A stretch of 64,000 bases of DNA from Nectonema munidae (taxonomy: Eukaryota; Nematomorpha; Nectonematoida; Nectonematidae): assembly GCA_030549495.1 (NCBI GenBank), contig JAUIRK010001040.1, positions 558,001 through 622,000 on the forward strand. The letters are read 5' to 3'. Under the pieces are notes generated by a model. The model was given only the letters and a program-made list of their open reading frames with translations, searched no databases and was not told where the DNA came from. Position numbers and translations under genes: made by a program. Below, piece after piece: positions 12,001-26,658 of this stretch; within the stretch, counting starts at the first letter, position 1, and every line of letters starts with the position of its first letter.

Positions 12001-15000
12001 GACCGTTGCTTACGCGTAGTTGTTGTTCTCTTTGCGTGATTCTATTTTGAACGTTTATGACCGCTACCTCAATTTCCATGAGCAGTTAGCGTGATGCTAT
12101 AAGCCTAGTGTATTTTCGATTTTGCAAGATTATTCTAAGGTTTAACATTTTTCGTGAAGTCTGTATAAGTGAGTAATGATGATAATTCATTTGTGTTTTA
12201 ATCTGCAACTATTTAATTAAACATTCTTTTCAAATCCATAATGTAGAATGCTAGAAGCATGATATTCACGTATTGAAATTTTCAAAATTTGAAGCATAAA
12301 ATCTTTTTTTAATATTTGCAAATTCCCTTTCTACTCTTGTTTTTGTTTATTTCTTTAAATGAGATTTCAATGAGGATGAATAATTTATGACTTTGCAAAT
12401 GAGAATCCTCACTTCTCCATTTTTTTCAACTGAATTAAATATTTATAAAGGATTGGTGTGTTGTATTTTTGGTGCGTTATAATCCTTGTATTAGATTTAC
12501 ATTGAAGGTTATCGGTGCCACCCATTTGTCGACAGTTGGCAAATCAGGTCTCATGCCAATTTCAGACGCCATCCAACATTCGCGAATCATATGGATACCA
12601 ACCCCGTCAATCCTACAGGATTAAACGAAGTGAAGTTTGAGAAGAACGGAATTTTTAGACTTTTGGTTTCTTCGTGTAGGTGTTCAGTGTCTGTGTCTAG
12701 GGTGCATCCTGTTCTGATTTTGTGTGATATGATGGAGAAACAGACTGTGCCTGCGTATTTAAGTGTGCGTCTATTGATTGTTTTCTTTACCCCGGTGTGT
12801 AGAAGTTCTTTTTTTAGCATGTTAATCTTCGCTTTACAGACATATGGCAATTTACTCCAGATCAAACTATAACTTGTTAATGCGAAAAAAATTTTCATAA
12901 CACTTTTAGTAATTCTATTATGTAAATTTAATTTTAAATATTTACTTTCATAAAAGAAAAAGGAAATCGAATTTCATATTTCAAAATAAAATTATTTAAG
13001 TTTTTATTCGACTTAATGACTTTCTATAGTTTGTAGTTGAACATTCGGATCCACACACATACATAATAATTCACTATCTTTTGTTAAAAAATATTAAAAA
13101 AGTTTATTTCACTTCTGAAAATATACTTTCGTAGTGTTTTCAAGTTAATGACAAAAGTTTTTACTACAGTTTTGAGAGTTTAGAGTGTAATTTGCAAGTT
13201 TGAATGCAGCATTTCGAACATTTTCTGGTGCTTCGTTTTTTCATGGGTTGGAATTAAAAACAAAATCCTCTGATGGAAGAAGGTGAAGATGGATTTGGTT
13301 GGGAAAAGCCATAAAAGTTTAGGAGGGATTTAGTTTTCAAGTTTGTTTGGTCTAGATTAGATCTTGCTCTCATTGATTCTTCCGATAAAAGTAGAGAGAG
13401 CCTTTTTATGAAAATTTTCCTTCCTCCACTTTTTATAGAAGGAAAATCTTGCGGGGAGTTGAACTTGGGTATGATAAAGGAGTTAAGGCAAGCCATGACC
13501 AAATAATTGCTGAATATCGCCATTGGCCACCTTCTAGAAGGCTTGTAGCTTCGATATAGCTTGAGCATCCTCTTGCCAACATCTACTCCACTTTTATGCT
13601 TGTTATATTCAATCATTGATTAAGGTTTGCCCGCAATAGAAGTTATTTCAACTTTTTTCGGTGTTGTTACGATAAAAACTTTGAAGTTTCGTTTCGCATG
13701 TCGTTTCGGAATGTATGCCGAAAAAGAAGCACTTTTCGAATAAACTACACGAGTTTCACACTCATTTAGCTTGAGAGTTTTCAGGTAGTTCGGCTGTAAA
13801 ATTTTCGCGATAAATCTTTTCGTAGACATCACAGTCCCACATAGAGTGTAGTTTTTCGTAAGGGACCTGGCTATTTCAAGAGAAGTGAAAAACCTATCTG
13901 GCAAATTTGAATCGGAAACGAGTTGTTTTACTATGGAAATAGCGAGAAAATAACTTCGGTCTTCTAAATCTGAAATATATATTTCATGTCCACTTAGTCC
14001 CACTTAGACGCTGAATCAATTATTCTTCCAGCGTTATCAATAGCTACTGATACAATGTTTGCTTCAGATGTAGCTGAAAAAATAAAGAAAATTGCGCTAT
14101 TGCATCAAACTATTTTGCGTCGAATTGGTGATATGTCTGAAGACATTAAAGAGCAACTCGAAAATCACTTTTTAGGTGACCAAACAAAAATTAAAAAATT
14201 CTGGGCTCTTCAAATTGATGAAAGCACTGATATAAACAAAAAGGCACACTTGCTTGCATTTTTACGAATTTTAAAAAACAAAAAAAATAACTGAAGAGTT
14301 TTTTTCTGTGAAGAATTGAAACTGACAACAACTAGAAAAGATATTTTTCAGTTAGTGAATGAAAAAGTTGTAGCATATAATATGCTATGGACTCATTGCG
14401 TCAGTGTTTGTACGGATGGTGCTCCTTCGATGCAAGGAAAAAATAAGGGATTTACATCCTTTGTTCTTCAACAAAATCCAGATATTAAAGTCAATCATTG
14501 CATGATTCATAGAGAAGTTCTAATGTCAAAATGTTTGTCAGAGAAACTCAAAAATACAATAAATGATGTAAAAATTGTAAACTACATTAAGTCAAGTGCT
14601 TTGAGATCAGGAGTTTTTGAACAGTTGTGCGAATCAATGGAAGCAGATTTTAAATGTCTTCTATATCATACAGAAGTACGTTGGCTTTCTAAAGGAAAAG
14701 TTATATCAAGGTTCATCACATTAAAAAATGAAATTATATCTTTTTTTGATTCGCAAAAAATAAAGTATGAAGTTCTGGAGATTTGGTGGTTGGAAGTCAC
14801 TTTTTTAAGTGATATTTTTGATAAGTTAAATAAGCTCAACGTCAGCATTCAAGAATCAAAGGAAAATATTATCACAGTTTCGGGCAAATTAAAAGCATTT
14901 CAAGAAAAACTTCAGTTGTGGATTACTAAAGCTACAAAAAATCAGCTTGACTGCTTTCCTACACTCGATTCTTTAGAGAAGAAGTCAAAAATTATTCCTG

Positions 15001-18000
15001 ATGTTATCGAGACACTGAATAATCTTTTTAGAGCTTTCAAAAAATATTTTCCAAATCTTGACATTAGTCTTTTTTTTGGGTCATGTCTCCATTTGCTGAA
15101 ATATCTGCAACAAATTTGACAGGGAATGAAGTGGAAAAGTATATTGATATGAAAAACGATTTAATTTTAAAAATAAATTTTTTTAAAATGGAGTTGTCTG
15201 AGTTTTGGTTAAGTATTCATGAGGCATATCCAAAACTGAGTTCAAAAACTATAAAAACATTACTACCATTTGCTTCTTCATATTTGTGTGAATTGGGATT
15301 TTCGGCTCTTACTACTATTAAATCAAAAAAACGAGAACGCTTGACTAACATGGATCAAGAACTCAGAGTTGCTCTATCAAAAACTGAACCTCGTTTAGAA
15401 CTTCCGCATCCATCACACTAATTTTATTTTATTTTTTACTTATTCAATAAAGTTGTTGTTTTTCTAATGTTTAAGTTATTTAATTTAAAAAAATAGTGTG
15501 CCATAAAATTTTTTGATTTACTATAGTGTGCCGTAAATGAAAAAAGTTTGGACAACACCGATTTAGAGCGTTCTTTTGAGTTCTGAGATGATTCTTTTCT
15601 GTTGATGTGTGGATTTTGTGCAGATAATTTTGAGTTAGTTGTTCGGCTATGTTTGATTTGTGATTTCAGGTGAGTATTGTTGTCATCTGCGTAGGAAACG
15701 ACAGTAATGTGTTCAGGTGGTTCTAAGTATGTCTGATATGTAAATGCTGAAGAGAGTAACCTCCTTATGGTACGCTGCACCTAAAATTTGTGTTTTATGG
15801 GGGGTGTATAGTTCTTGTATATTGCTTATTGTGCGCGTCCTTTGATGTAGGTGGCGATGCATTTGATGGTTGTGTTGAAACATTTGGTTTGCGAATTTTG
15901 TCTGAAAATGTGTGAATATGGACAGAGTCAAAATCTTGCTCATATTCAATGCTATGGTTATGGTGCGTTGTGGTTGTTGATTGTGTGAAGCGCTGTTTCT
16001 GAATCCATGTTCATTGGTTTGAAGTGTGGTGTTGAGAGTGATGCACTCTATTATTATTTCTTCTAATATTTTGGCTAGGGGACATATTGAGGAGATTGGG
16101 CGTTGTTTCTGGTCTTGCGTATTGGGATTGTCTTGAAGGTCTTTCGTATATGAGGAATAATGCTTGTGTTGTGTGATAAGCAATATATGTCTATAATATA
16201 TCTAGAATTTTAAGATTTCATATGTTTGTATGATAAGGTTTTCTGGGGTTGTAAGTTCGTGATTTATGATAGGTATTTGTGTTAATAATGAGTGATATTG
16301 ATTGAAGTCTTCTGTAGCTTTTTTATTTGCCTATCTTCTGTTTCTTTTGTGTGATTGGATAGTTATGGAGAGTTTGTTGGACTAGATCGCTTTTGCTCTG
16401 TTTGTTTTATAATGTTCGGTGTTTGTTGGGTTTTTTTGTTTATGAGCCCTTCTTTGTGTGCTTTAGTTCTGTGGTCCTGCTGTTTTGTGATATGTTGTTT
16501 CCATATTTCGCGTTTGTTTGCTCTATCACTTTAACTATGCTTCTAATTTTGTTTCTGTTCCATTTGTGTCCTGGTGTGTTTTGGAAGGAGTTCTTTGCTT
16601 TGTATTTTTTTTACTCTAGGAATGTGATGTTTTTCTGTTGTTATGATTGAGCTAGTCAAAAATGCGCAGGCTAAGTGAACGTCGTTTTGGTTTTCCATTT
16701 TTTCAAGGGTGTTTTCTATTTCTTGAATAAAAGCGAAGCAGTTAGCTTTTGGATAGTTAGTGTAGCAGCGTAATGATTGATCTAGTTTGAATTTTGGGAT
16801 CGGGTAAAGACAAATCCTCTGCAGTTGCACTAGCAAAGACAATCCTTTTGAAAATCAACCAAGTAAACATAGTCCCTCTGTAAATGCACCAAGTAAAGAT
16901 AATACCTCTTTGATAAAGGAATAACCTTGAAATGTATTTGCATTAAAGCTGATTTATTTTTGATATTATATTTTAATCATTACGTTTCAGTCACAAAGAG
17001 ACACCAGTGTCTCTAACTTGTATAAAAACTCAATGGAAAATAAAGCATGCGATTAATTTTTGTATATCAATGCCTGAAATGTTTAAATCAGGCCAGTTTA
17101 ACCGACTAATTTATGCTCAAAGTGAATAGATGACAGAAGGATCTAAAGAGAATGCGTATATGATTGGAGCTGAGGGTGTTGAGTGTTTTCCATGTGTTGC
17201 GTTCTTAGAGAGTTTATTATGGTTGTGATGTTGGGTGAGGTAGGTTGCTGTTCGGGATTTGTAGTTTTGCGTGCGGGAGAGTTTATGCTGAGGCTTGTGT
17301 GATTGGTGTTTTCTAGTATCCCGGCTATCAGTGCACCTCGGTGGTCTTGGATGCGTTAGTGCCAAGATGAGGAGCTTTATGTATGATATACGTGGCCATT
17401 TTCTATGTGTTAGTAGGAGTTTGATAGTTTGTATTTCTCTTTTGGTATATGTTAGGAGTCCACCTCTTTGTCTGACAATGCAGGGTGGTTTGTAGATTAA
17501 AATGTTTTGACTTTTGTCTCAGTTTTGGTACTTGTATCATAAGTATATCTGCATTGTGAGTGTGTGCTAGGTGTTCAAGTACATTGTTTTTTTGGAGTTT
17601 GTGTTGATTTGTAAAATTTTGAGAGTTTTGCTGGAGTGTTTTTCATTTTGGGGTGGTGTTTGTTGATATGCTCTATTTTTCTGGAATGTGTTATATGTCT
17701 CGTGGTAGTTTGGTTTTTGTGTGTTTTGCATATCCAATTGTTGTTGCAGTTTCTGAGTGAGATGTCTGTGTATTTTAGCTGTAGGAGTGTCGATTTAGTC
17801 AGTTGCATTGTATTGAGGTGTGTCTGCGTGTGATTAGTTTGGGACATGTTTGATATATCCAAATCTGAGGTCCCATGTCTTTCTCCGTCTCCACCAAGAA
17901 GAAGCAGAAAAGCCAACCACAAGGGCGTATTCGGAAGAAGATAAGCCGATAAAGGGCAATACAGTGTCCATCTTTCGACAGGGAGGGAGTCTTTTCTCCA

Positions 18001-21000
18001 ATTTGTTCATGGGAAAGCGCTCCAACTACGATCAGGGTAGGGGAGTTTGCAGGACATTGAAAGTAGATGTCATTTTTCTGTCAATAAATTGATGTCGGAT
18101 ACTTGTGTCTTAATTGAGGGCGGATACAGATGGAGGCCTTAGCCCCCAAACACCCCTTTCCTCTTTCGAAAGTTTAGCTATGTAATTATGATGACTTATT
18201 GTCAGTATAACAAAACACATTTTTTAAAGAAAATGCGTAGTTTTGTTGCTTTTACGTATTCATTTTGATTTTTAGTCATCATCAAGTCTAGTCATATAAG
18301 TTAATTGCCCGCCCTAGAAGAAGTTTCTAATTAAAACGCTAATGCCTTATCAACAAAGCACCTTTTCATGCTTATTGTGTGTGTGTGTGTGTAAATGAGA
18401 AACCGAGAAAATGATGATAAATATCAACGTATTCATTTATCATATTGTCCATGTTTAAAATGTTGAGAGAAGAATCTAATTCATCGCATGCATTTGGGGA
18501 TACTAATTTTGGGAAAAAATAAAATAAAATAAATCCGTAATGGTACAACGTTAGTTCTCAATATGTAGACAAATGGATTATTATTATTGACAAAATGGAC
18601 AAATACCCTTCACATCCGCTTTCTTTTTCAATAGAAATTTTATATATTTGAGATGGATGATTAGTTGATGAATCGGTTAGTTGCTTATCCCGTTAACGAT
18701 CAGAATAATCAGACGATATCTAGTATAAAGCAGAAGATTTGTATTAAAAGGCATTAATAAACGCAGACGATTCGCATTTTTTAAAGTCGACGTATGTCGA
18801 CTGTGGTCGATAAGCGATTAATTATATATTTTTTAATTGCACCTTATGTAACTTAATTAAATATTAGTAGAAGTCTAAAAATATCCAAATTAAAATTGAA
18901 AAAATAACTATTTATATACTCAGGTATACAATATGCATGTATATGATGTTTTTCAGATATATGCATCTCGTGTCATTATTGTCAATCTTCTTCTCTGCCC
19001 CAGGATAAATGCAAATCATTCATAATGGTACAAATGGCATTTTGCATTGTTTCCGGTACAAAGAGTTGCAGTTATTTTAATCCCGAGAATTTTTGTTGCT
19101 TATTCTAGAGTTTTTTCCCATGTGTGTTCTAAAATTTGGTTTCAATTTTTTGTTTTTAGATTTTACTCATAATCAAATGTATTGCTGCGTACATCTCCGA
19201 TTCCTTGAGTATCATTTCAAGCGTGGTGGACTCTCTTGTAGATCTTATATCTGGAATTATCATATGGTACACTAGCAAATCTGTCAAAAGTATTGACATT
19301 TATCGTTATCCGCAAGGTAATATTTGTTATTATTTTCCTAATCTTAAATACCTTAATTTCTAGTTATATCTATTAACCTTGTATGCACAATTATAATAAG
19401 TATATGATTACTACCAGCAATATATGCTGAGAAATGTGCCCTACTACTACATTGATTTGAGACCGTAACGGTACATTCACTACATAAGTAGATAATGATC
19501 ATCAAAGCTAAGTGTTGACGGCTAGTTGGTTGATGCTCACGCACAGCCACTGGACGTTAGTTCAAAACCTCAGAGTTTGAACACCAAAGTGGAACTGATG
19601 AGGCTTCAATAGCCGAAACCGGTCTTTCACATAGTGTACACTTAGTGATGATGATCAAAAATACAAGAGAACTTACAATTTCTAGTTAAATACCTTAATA
19701 TAATCAAATGAAATCTTCCTCCATTTTCAGAAAAGGTGTTTAACGAGAACTGGGCTAATAAGCATCATGCTTTTAATAATACGAAAACAGTGAATCCACA
19801 AAAAATTTAGGTCAAAGATGAAATATTTAAACACTTGAAATTTAGTACCACTCATATTAGAGATTTAATTGTAATGGTAAAAACCAGAGATGTATCGGAT
19901 GTAGGAATTTTTTGTATTCGTAGATGCGGATGCCATAATTATTTTTTAGCGAATCCAGGTATCATAATAACTATTCTAAGCAAACGTAAGTTTTATACTT
20001 AAAAATTTAGACAGAATATGTCAATGTACATGTGTTATCATAAAAATTCAAAAATTCTGAAAAAAACTTTGCGGTATATAAAAAAAGAAAATGTTTGAAA
20101 ATTGCGAAACTTAAATGATTCCCGAATGAGGATGTAAAAATTTTTGGGGATGCGGATATCCAATACGTCTCTATTAAAAGCCTTATCAAAAAAATCAATA
20201 TTTTTTCACAACTTTCTCATCATTTATTTTTTAATCAAAGTCCAATACAGGGCAAATTTTCTAATGAAACAATTTTTGGTAAATTGTGTCTAAAAGTTAT
20301 GAAGGGTTGGCCTGCCTTGTCCAACAATCTGTTGTGATTTTAGAGATTAGATAAAATATATTATTTACAAAATTAATCCAAATTTTGAGAGTTAAATTTG
20401 TTCGAATCAGAAAAAAAGACTTTTTTGGGGACGAATTCATCAACAATGATTTTAAAAGCAAAACGGGGAAAAATAAAATGAACTTGTTTAAATTATGAAG
20501 AAATCAGATAAACGAGTGTAAATCTACTTTGAAAAATTATTTCATTCTATAGAATAGCCTAAATTGGCAATCAATTTCTTTATTAAACTTTTTCATTTGT
20601 TTCAACTTTTAAGTGATTTTCTTATCTACTTTTTATTTTAGGAAAAACGCGCCTTGAGCCGATAGGCCTTGTGATTCTTTCTTGCGTGATGGCGATCGCC
20701 TCCTTCCAGATCATCATAATTTCGTTGAAGCGCTTGAGATATGGCACTGGACACATCGTCATGAATTTCACCACCGTCACAATCCTCGTGTTCACCATAT
20801 GTAACTATCACTTTTTTATTTGCGGATGTGGAATGCGAACATTGATTCAGTAATTGACGCCAACTTCATACTGTGAGTTTATATGCCTGCTTTTTAATCT
20901 CGATTAGAGTAAGATTTGGAAGTCGGAAATAAGATGTCTGACTCAGACTCCAAAAATCATCAAATATGTTGCATGGTATAAAGATATTTTGTATTTATTA

Positions 21001-24000
21001 TTTTTTCAATCCCATAAAAACATTCATTTGTCGACAAGATGTGCAAGAAATATAGAGGAGGTGTTGAAGCGAGTTTGAGTTGGATTTTTGAAAATGCTCA
21101 GATAATATAAGCATAAGATTCTTTTTAGAGAATTCGCTTTTATACTTCAATACATGTATAGAAAATGCACGCAATACTTATTTAATTTTGCGGAAATTTT
21201 CGAGCTTTTTCAAGAAAGAAGAAAGAAAGAATGATTTATTGGGGTTTAAAGTATATTAAGCTTACAAAACAATGTAATGGGATACGTGAGCGCACCCAAG
21301 ACTAATTAAAGTCGCTTATAGTGTTGCTCATCAAGTGACACTTTTTTCATAAAACAAAATAAACATACATAAGAAAACATATAAAAAGAGTAGTATATAA
21401 AATACACAACAAGAGAAAAAAACATTAAAAATATTTGTACAAAAACAGATATATAAAGCTTATTAACAGTTGTTGCAAATATAACAATTCCTTGTATACA
21501 AGATCAATAATATTTCAACATGTCTCTTTTTATTTGTGATAGTAATTTTGCGCTTGAAACATCAAAATCCTCTTCTACATATGAAGCAAACTATTCCAGC
21601 ACTTACGAACTTTGTGAAAGATTGCTTCTTTATATTTTCTATTTTTGGATCGAAAAACATGGAGTTTTAAAGGATGTGTTGTCTCCGTAATTGCTAAAGT
21701 TTTGAGAAAAAATTAAAAAATTTGAAAAGGACAGTGCTACTTGTCCTGTAAAATATTTAAGGGCCAGTTTTATCACCTAAAACTTAAATATATCTTCGAC
21801 ATTTAACCCATTAACGGCCAGAATAATCAGACGATATCTAATATAAAGCAGAAGATTGTATTAAAAAGCATTAATAAAAGCAGACGATTTTATTTTGTAA
21901 AGTCGACATATGTCGACTGGTCCCGTTAAGCACTGCAATTCTCTAAACTTACTATTTGTGTGTGCGTTGTAACCCGCTCCAAAATACAGCGAATGATTCT
22001 TTTTTGTATTATGATGATGTTTCTAAAATTGCCATGACCCCAATTAACTATTCGATTAACTATCGATTAAAGATTTATATAGCATGAATTTTGCCTTAAC
22101 TGGTAAAAACTTTATTTCTCGAAAAAGTGAAAGCAAAGCATTCAATTTGATTGAAACATGATTTATATGATGTGACTGACTTCCAATTAAGTTTATTGTC
22201 TATAACGATTCCAAGAAAATTGAAAGAATTTGAAAACTCTGTATTGATTTCATTGATTTTTTATAGATATTTATTTTTTCATACTTTTTAGATGAGTTCG
22301 AAAATAACATCGCTTTGATTTTCCCAAAGTTTATCATGAGATTGTGAGAACTTAATTTACTAACAAGCTTGTTTAAGCATTCCTTTATTTTCAGAAGGTC
22401 TAAATTTTTACCTTTGAATTATAGAGTGATATCATCCGCATATGCATAGCATGAAACTGTTTCGTTTGTGACGCGATCTAAAACTTCATTCAAGTAAACA
22501 ATATACAAAAGAGGGCCAAGAACGGACCCTTGTGGTACTCCCATATCCGAATCAGGTTTAATATTTGAATTAAGATTATTAGCATGAACATATATCATCT
22601 TCTGTTCGATAAAAGTGAATTTATCAAACGGGCAGTTTTTATATTGAGCCTAAATCGACCAAGTCTATCACATAACAAGTTAAGTGATAAAGAATCAAAA
22701 GCACTTATTAGATCAAAGAATACTGATATACGTGTTTCGTTTTTGGACCAAGAAGTAATAATATCGTTAATAAAAAACTGTGCAAACTTTCAATCGAGTG
22801 AAATGTGAGAAAACCAAATTGTGACAAAGAGAAGAAATTGTTCTTTTCAAAATATGAGTGTATTTTTTTATAAATTATTTTTTTCAAAAACTTTAGATAT
22901 GATAGAAACAACTGATACTCACCTGTAGTTCGTAATAACTACTTTGCTACCTTTTTAAAAATTGGAACAATTTTTGGAATTTCAGGAAAAATACCATCAT
23001 TGAAAAAATTTGTTGAAAACAATTCTAGGGAGATTACATATAGTTGGTCCAGCTTCGCAGTATGACCTAAATAATCTGGGCAACTACTGTTTTTGAGAGA
23101 ATTTATAGCCAGCAGCATACCATTATTTGAGATATAGCTTAAATCAAAACCATTTGATTGAAATTCATGATTGACTTCATACGTTTTTTGACAAAGTTTT
23201 ATGTTTTCAAGCTTTTTTCTAAAAAAATTCATCAAATATAAAAATCTTTTATGAACAAACTGGTTATGAATCATAATATTTATTTCGATAGCTTTTTTGT
23301 TGTTTCTAAAATTGTTTAGTTCTTTCCATAAAACTTTGTTATCGTTTATATTTTTGTCAAAAAACTCTTTGTAAAAATTTTGTTCTCCAAACCAAACAGA
23401 TTTCTTAAACTTTTTGTTTGAATTATTTAAATTAAGTTTTATTTTTAAAAGCTCATCTGTCATCCAAATGTGCTTATATCTATATTTATTTTTTCTATTT
23501 TGAGTTGCTGTAGATTGATTTTTACATTTATTTAGGATATTCATAAATAATCCCAAACACTCATCTACTTTCATGTCTGAATCATTTAAAGTTTTCCATT
23601 CGACATTTTTCAAAAGATTTGACAACTGGAAAAAAACTTTTGTTTCTTTTGCTTTCCATTTTATTGGCTTTGCTATATTGAGAACATGAAATCATAAATT
23701 ATTATTATTATTATTATTTAGAAAAAAACCATGGACACAAAGCAAGTATATATATGGGTGTTCCAAAAAATGTAAAGTTTTCATTTTTTGTGAAACACTG
23801 TTTGAATTGTGTCTCCTATACGTAAAAAACATTTGAGCAAAGTTTTAGATTCAGAAATTCTTATTTACCCACAGCTCAAAAAGTATGAAAATCCATGGAA
23901 AGTCCTCTTTTTTTCAAATGTAAACAACAGAATAAAAAGTATTTAGTAAATGACATTGGTTCAGATATCCATGAAAAGTTTTCTTTTTTTTTAGATGTAA

Positions 24001-26627
24001 CCAACAGGATAAGAAGTAATTAGTATATGATAAAGGTTATTATTTATTGATATTATCAAAAGCTGAAACTATTTTAATGCCTTTTTACACGGATGACCAA
24101 CTGAACTCCTGTGGTACTCCACTACTTGAAAAAGAAATTGTTTGTCGTCTTCTTCTGTGGTAAGCATTGAGCTAAAATCAGTTGCTAGCGATACTGCTCT
24201 TTCTGCTATGTCGTTCACAACTTTTATGCTAGCAACTGTTCCTGTGATATCTTCCCATCCTAAAGCTGGAAAAGGAAGTTTCAGAGCTTCAAAGAAATTT
24301 TTCGATCGTTTTGTCACAAACTCTTCAATTCGCATATTTTTGAAGGATCCTTTCCACTCGAAACGTCTTCCATCACCTTTCAAAGGTTCTTTATGTAGAA
24401 GATTATTCAGCATTTTTTGTTTTTCTTCTAGGTTGACAAGATGCGAATAAAATGCCAATGGTATTAGATCTTCACTAAGATACCAAAGATGTCTTCTCAT
24501 TTTACCAATAGCAGCCTTTGCAATACTACAATCAACATTATGGTAATCCTCCAAAAGACATAAAAGTTGAAGATCATTGACTGGAGCATTTGCTGCGTGT
24601 GAAGAAGTAAACCAGAATTTAGCATAGACTGTAACAATAAAAACGCAAATTCTCAAATTCTTAACTTCATTAGCTTTCATTTTAAATTCATTTCTGAATA
24701 AATATATTTTGATACAATAAATGCATTTAGCCATCCAACGAGCTCTGTGGTAAGCTCCAGGAGATCTAAACTTTCGAACCAAAGGCTCACCTAAAAATAT
24801 CAGGGATAATTCCAAAAATTCTCGATAATCTTCTCTGACCTGTTTTTTCACTAACTGCTCTTCTAAAAATGTACTCAATTCTTTTCTTTTAAGGTAAACC
24901 CAATCATGAAAAGCATCAGGAGAAATTTTGTTTATTTCAAACGGTTGAAAAGAACTTTGGTCAATTTCGCACCATTTTGATTTAAATCTAGTGAAAAAAG
25001 TAATATCTGGACCCTTAGAAACAAAAAAAATATCCATTACTGCAGCAATCATCAATTCATGAATATGGTGTCTACAAGCAAAGAAGAGTAAACGGTGATC
25101 AACTCCATTCTGAATGATTGAGCACGCTCCTTTGTGTTTTCCTGTATTACTTGCAGTTGTATCAAAACACAATCCTGCAATCCAAGGTAAGCAAGCTGGC
25201 CAATCTTCTAATGTTTTCAAAACTTCTTTACCAATCGATTCTCCAGTTCCACGTAACAATTTAGGGATTTTAAGAAGTTTTTCTACATTTTTGCCTGATA
25301 TAACAATGGGAGCACGCTCGAATTTACTTCTATTATTATCCAGTAGCAATTTTGAATCAAAATGTATTATCATTGGAGTATTAGGATTAAAAGATTCTTT
25401 TATTTTTTTGAGCAATTGTTGACCGCACTTTTTTTCTTGATCTATATAAAGATGATGTAGATAGCGTCAGTGTATTCACAACAATACCTACAGCTTTTAG
25501 AGCCGGTGTTACAAGATGAAGAGCCTTTCTTGTAGAAGTTCCAGTTCTATCCAAAGCAGCAATAAAGTCTTCGTTTTCTATTACTTTCTTAGCGTTTTCA
25601 AAACTTTTAGTATCATGTGAAGAAGACACAAAACTATCAGCTGAAGAAATGGGAGCATTTTCAGAAATATCATGTTCTTCATTATCAGAAGATGAAGAAA
25701 TGTTGCTTTTCATTCCAATCGAAGTACTTTCCAAGATTTTCTCGTTATCCTGATAAAATGAAAAAATAAAAGAGGAAATATGTTATAAATGAAAAGTTTG
25801 ACCATGATTTTAAAAAAAAAGAGACAAACCACTATAACACTCGCTAGCAATCTTCTCTCTGTTTGTAGCTAAAACATATTACGTGCCAAATTACCTATCA
25901 TTGGAAAAAGACTACAAAATAGTATTTTTAAGACGTTTAGCTTATTACCCTCCTTGTGCTCTTGCTAGTTTTCAAAAAAAAATGACAAAGTAAGTAAGAA
26001 AAAGATTTTTAAGAGATAACAAAAAACTAGAACAGTTTAATGTCTAAAAATCAAAAATAGAAAAAAATGAATAAATATTTTTCTATTGAGCGGTGACTAT
26101 TTGTTGCTAAAATTTTCTGAAAATTCAAGTGAATACTTATTTTACACCGGAGATTCTTATGAGCATATGTGCGCTGATAAATGAGAAACTTTATTTTTTA
26201 CCATTAAAGCTTGGAACACCCTAAGGTCTAGTGGCTAAATTAATTATCGCAAAATAACCATAAGATATCAGTGAGTACTGAGTAGTCAATAAAGGATTTT
26301 GATGCAATGAAGGTGGAGATTTTGAATAGGTCTAAATTAAAATCCCCCAAGAAAACATTTCTTCTCTGTCTACTACTCACCTTATTTAAAAAACTACAAA
26401 ATTCATCGTTAAGAGTTTCTCTGTAGATATTACGAACTTGTAAAGGACTTCATACTCAACGCTACTATGAATGAGGGAACCTATTCATATCAAGCGCACA
26501 AAGAACAATTCACATAATTCGTGTTCTTTTGCTTTCCATTTTATTGGCTTTGCTATATTGAGAACACGAAATCATTATTATTATTATTATTTATTTATTT
26601 AGAAAAAAACCATGGACACAAGGCAAG

Positions 26628-26658
<31 letters not shown>

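Noticed and set aside
16393-17840. Several plus-strand open frames rich in Val, Leu, Cys and Phe
   Set aside because: They are the complement of the A/C-biased LINE; the minus strand carries the recognisable endonuclease linker and RT motifs.
17850-18036. Extra CDF exon between exons 2 and 3
   Set aside because: Exons 2 and 3 join in phase 0 into one continuous TM1 helix; inserting this polar segment would break the helix.
24142-25422. Plus-strand open frames at 24142-24450 and 25114-25422
   Set aside because: They are the complement of the conserved transposase on the minus strand.
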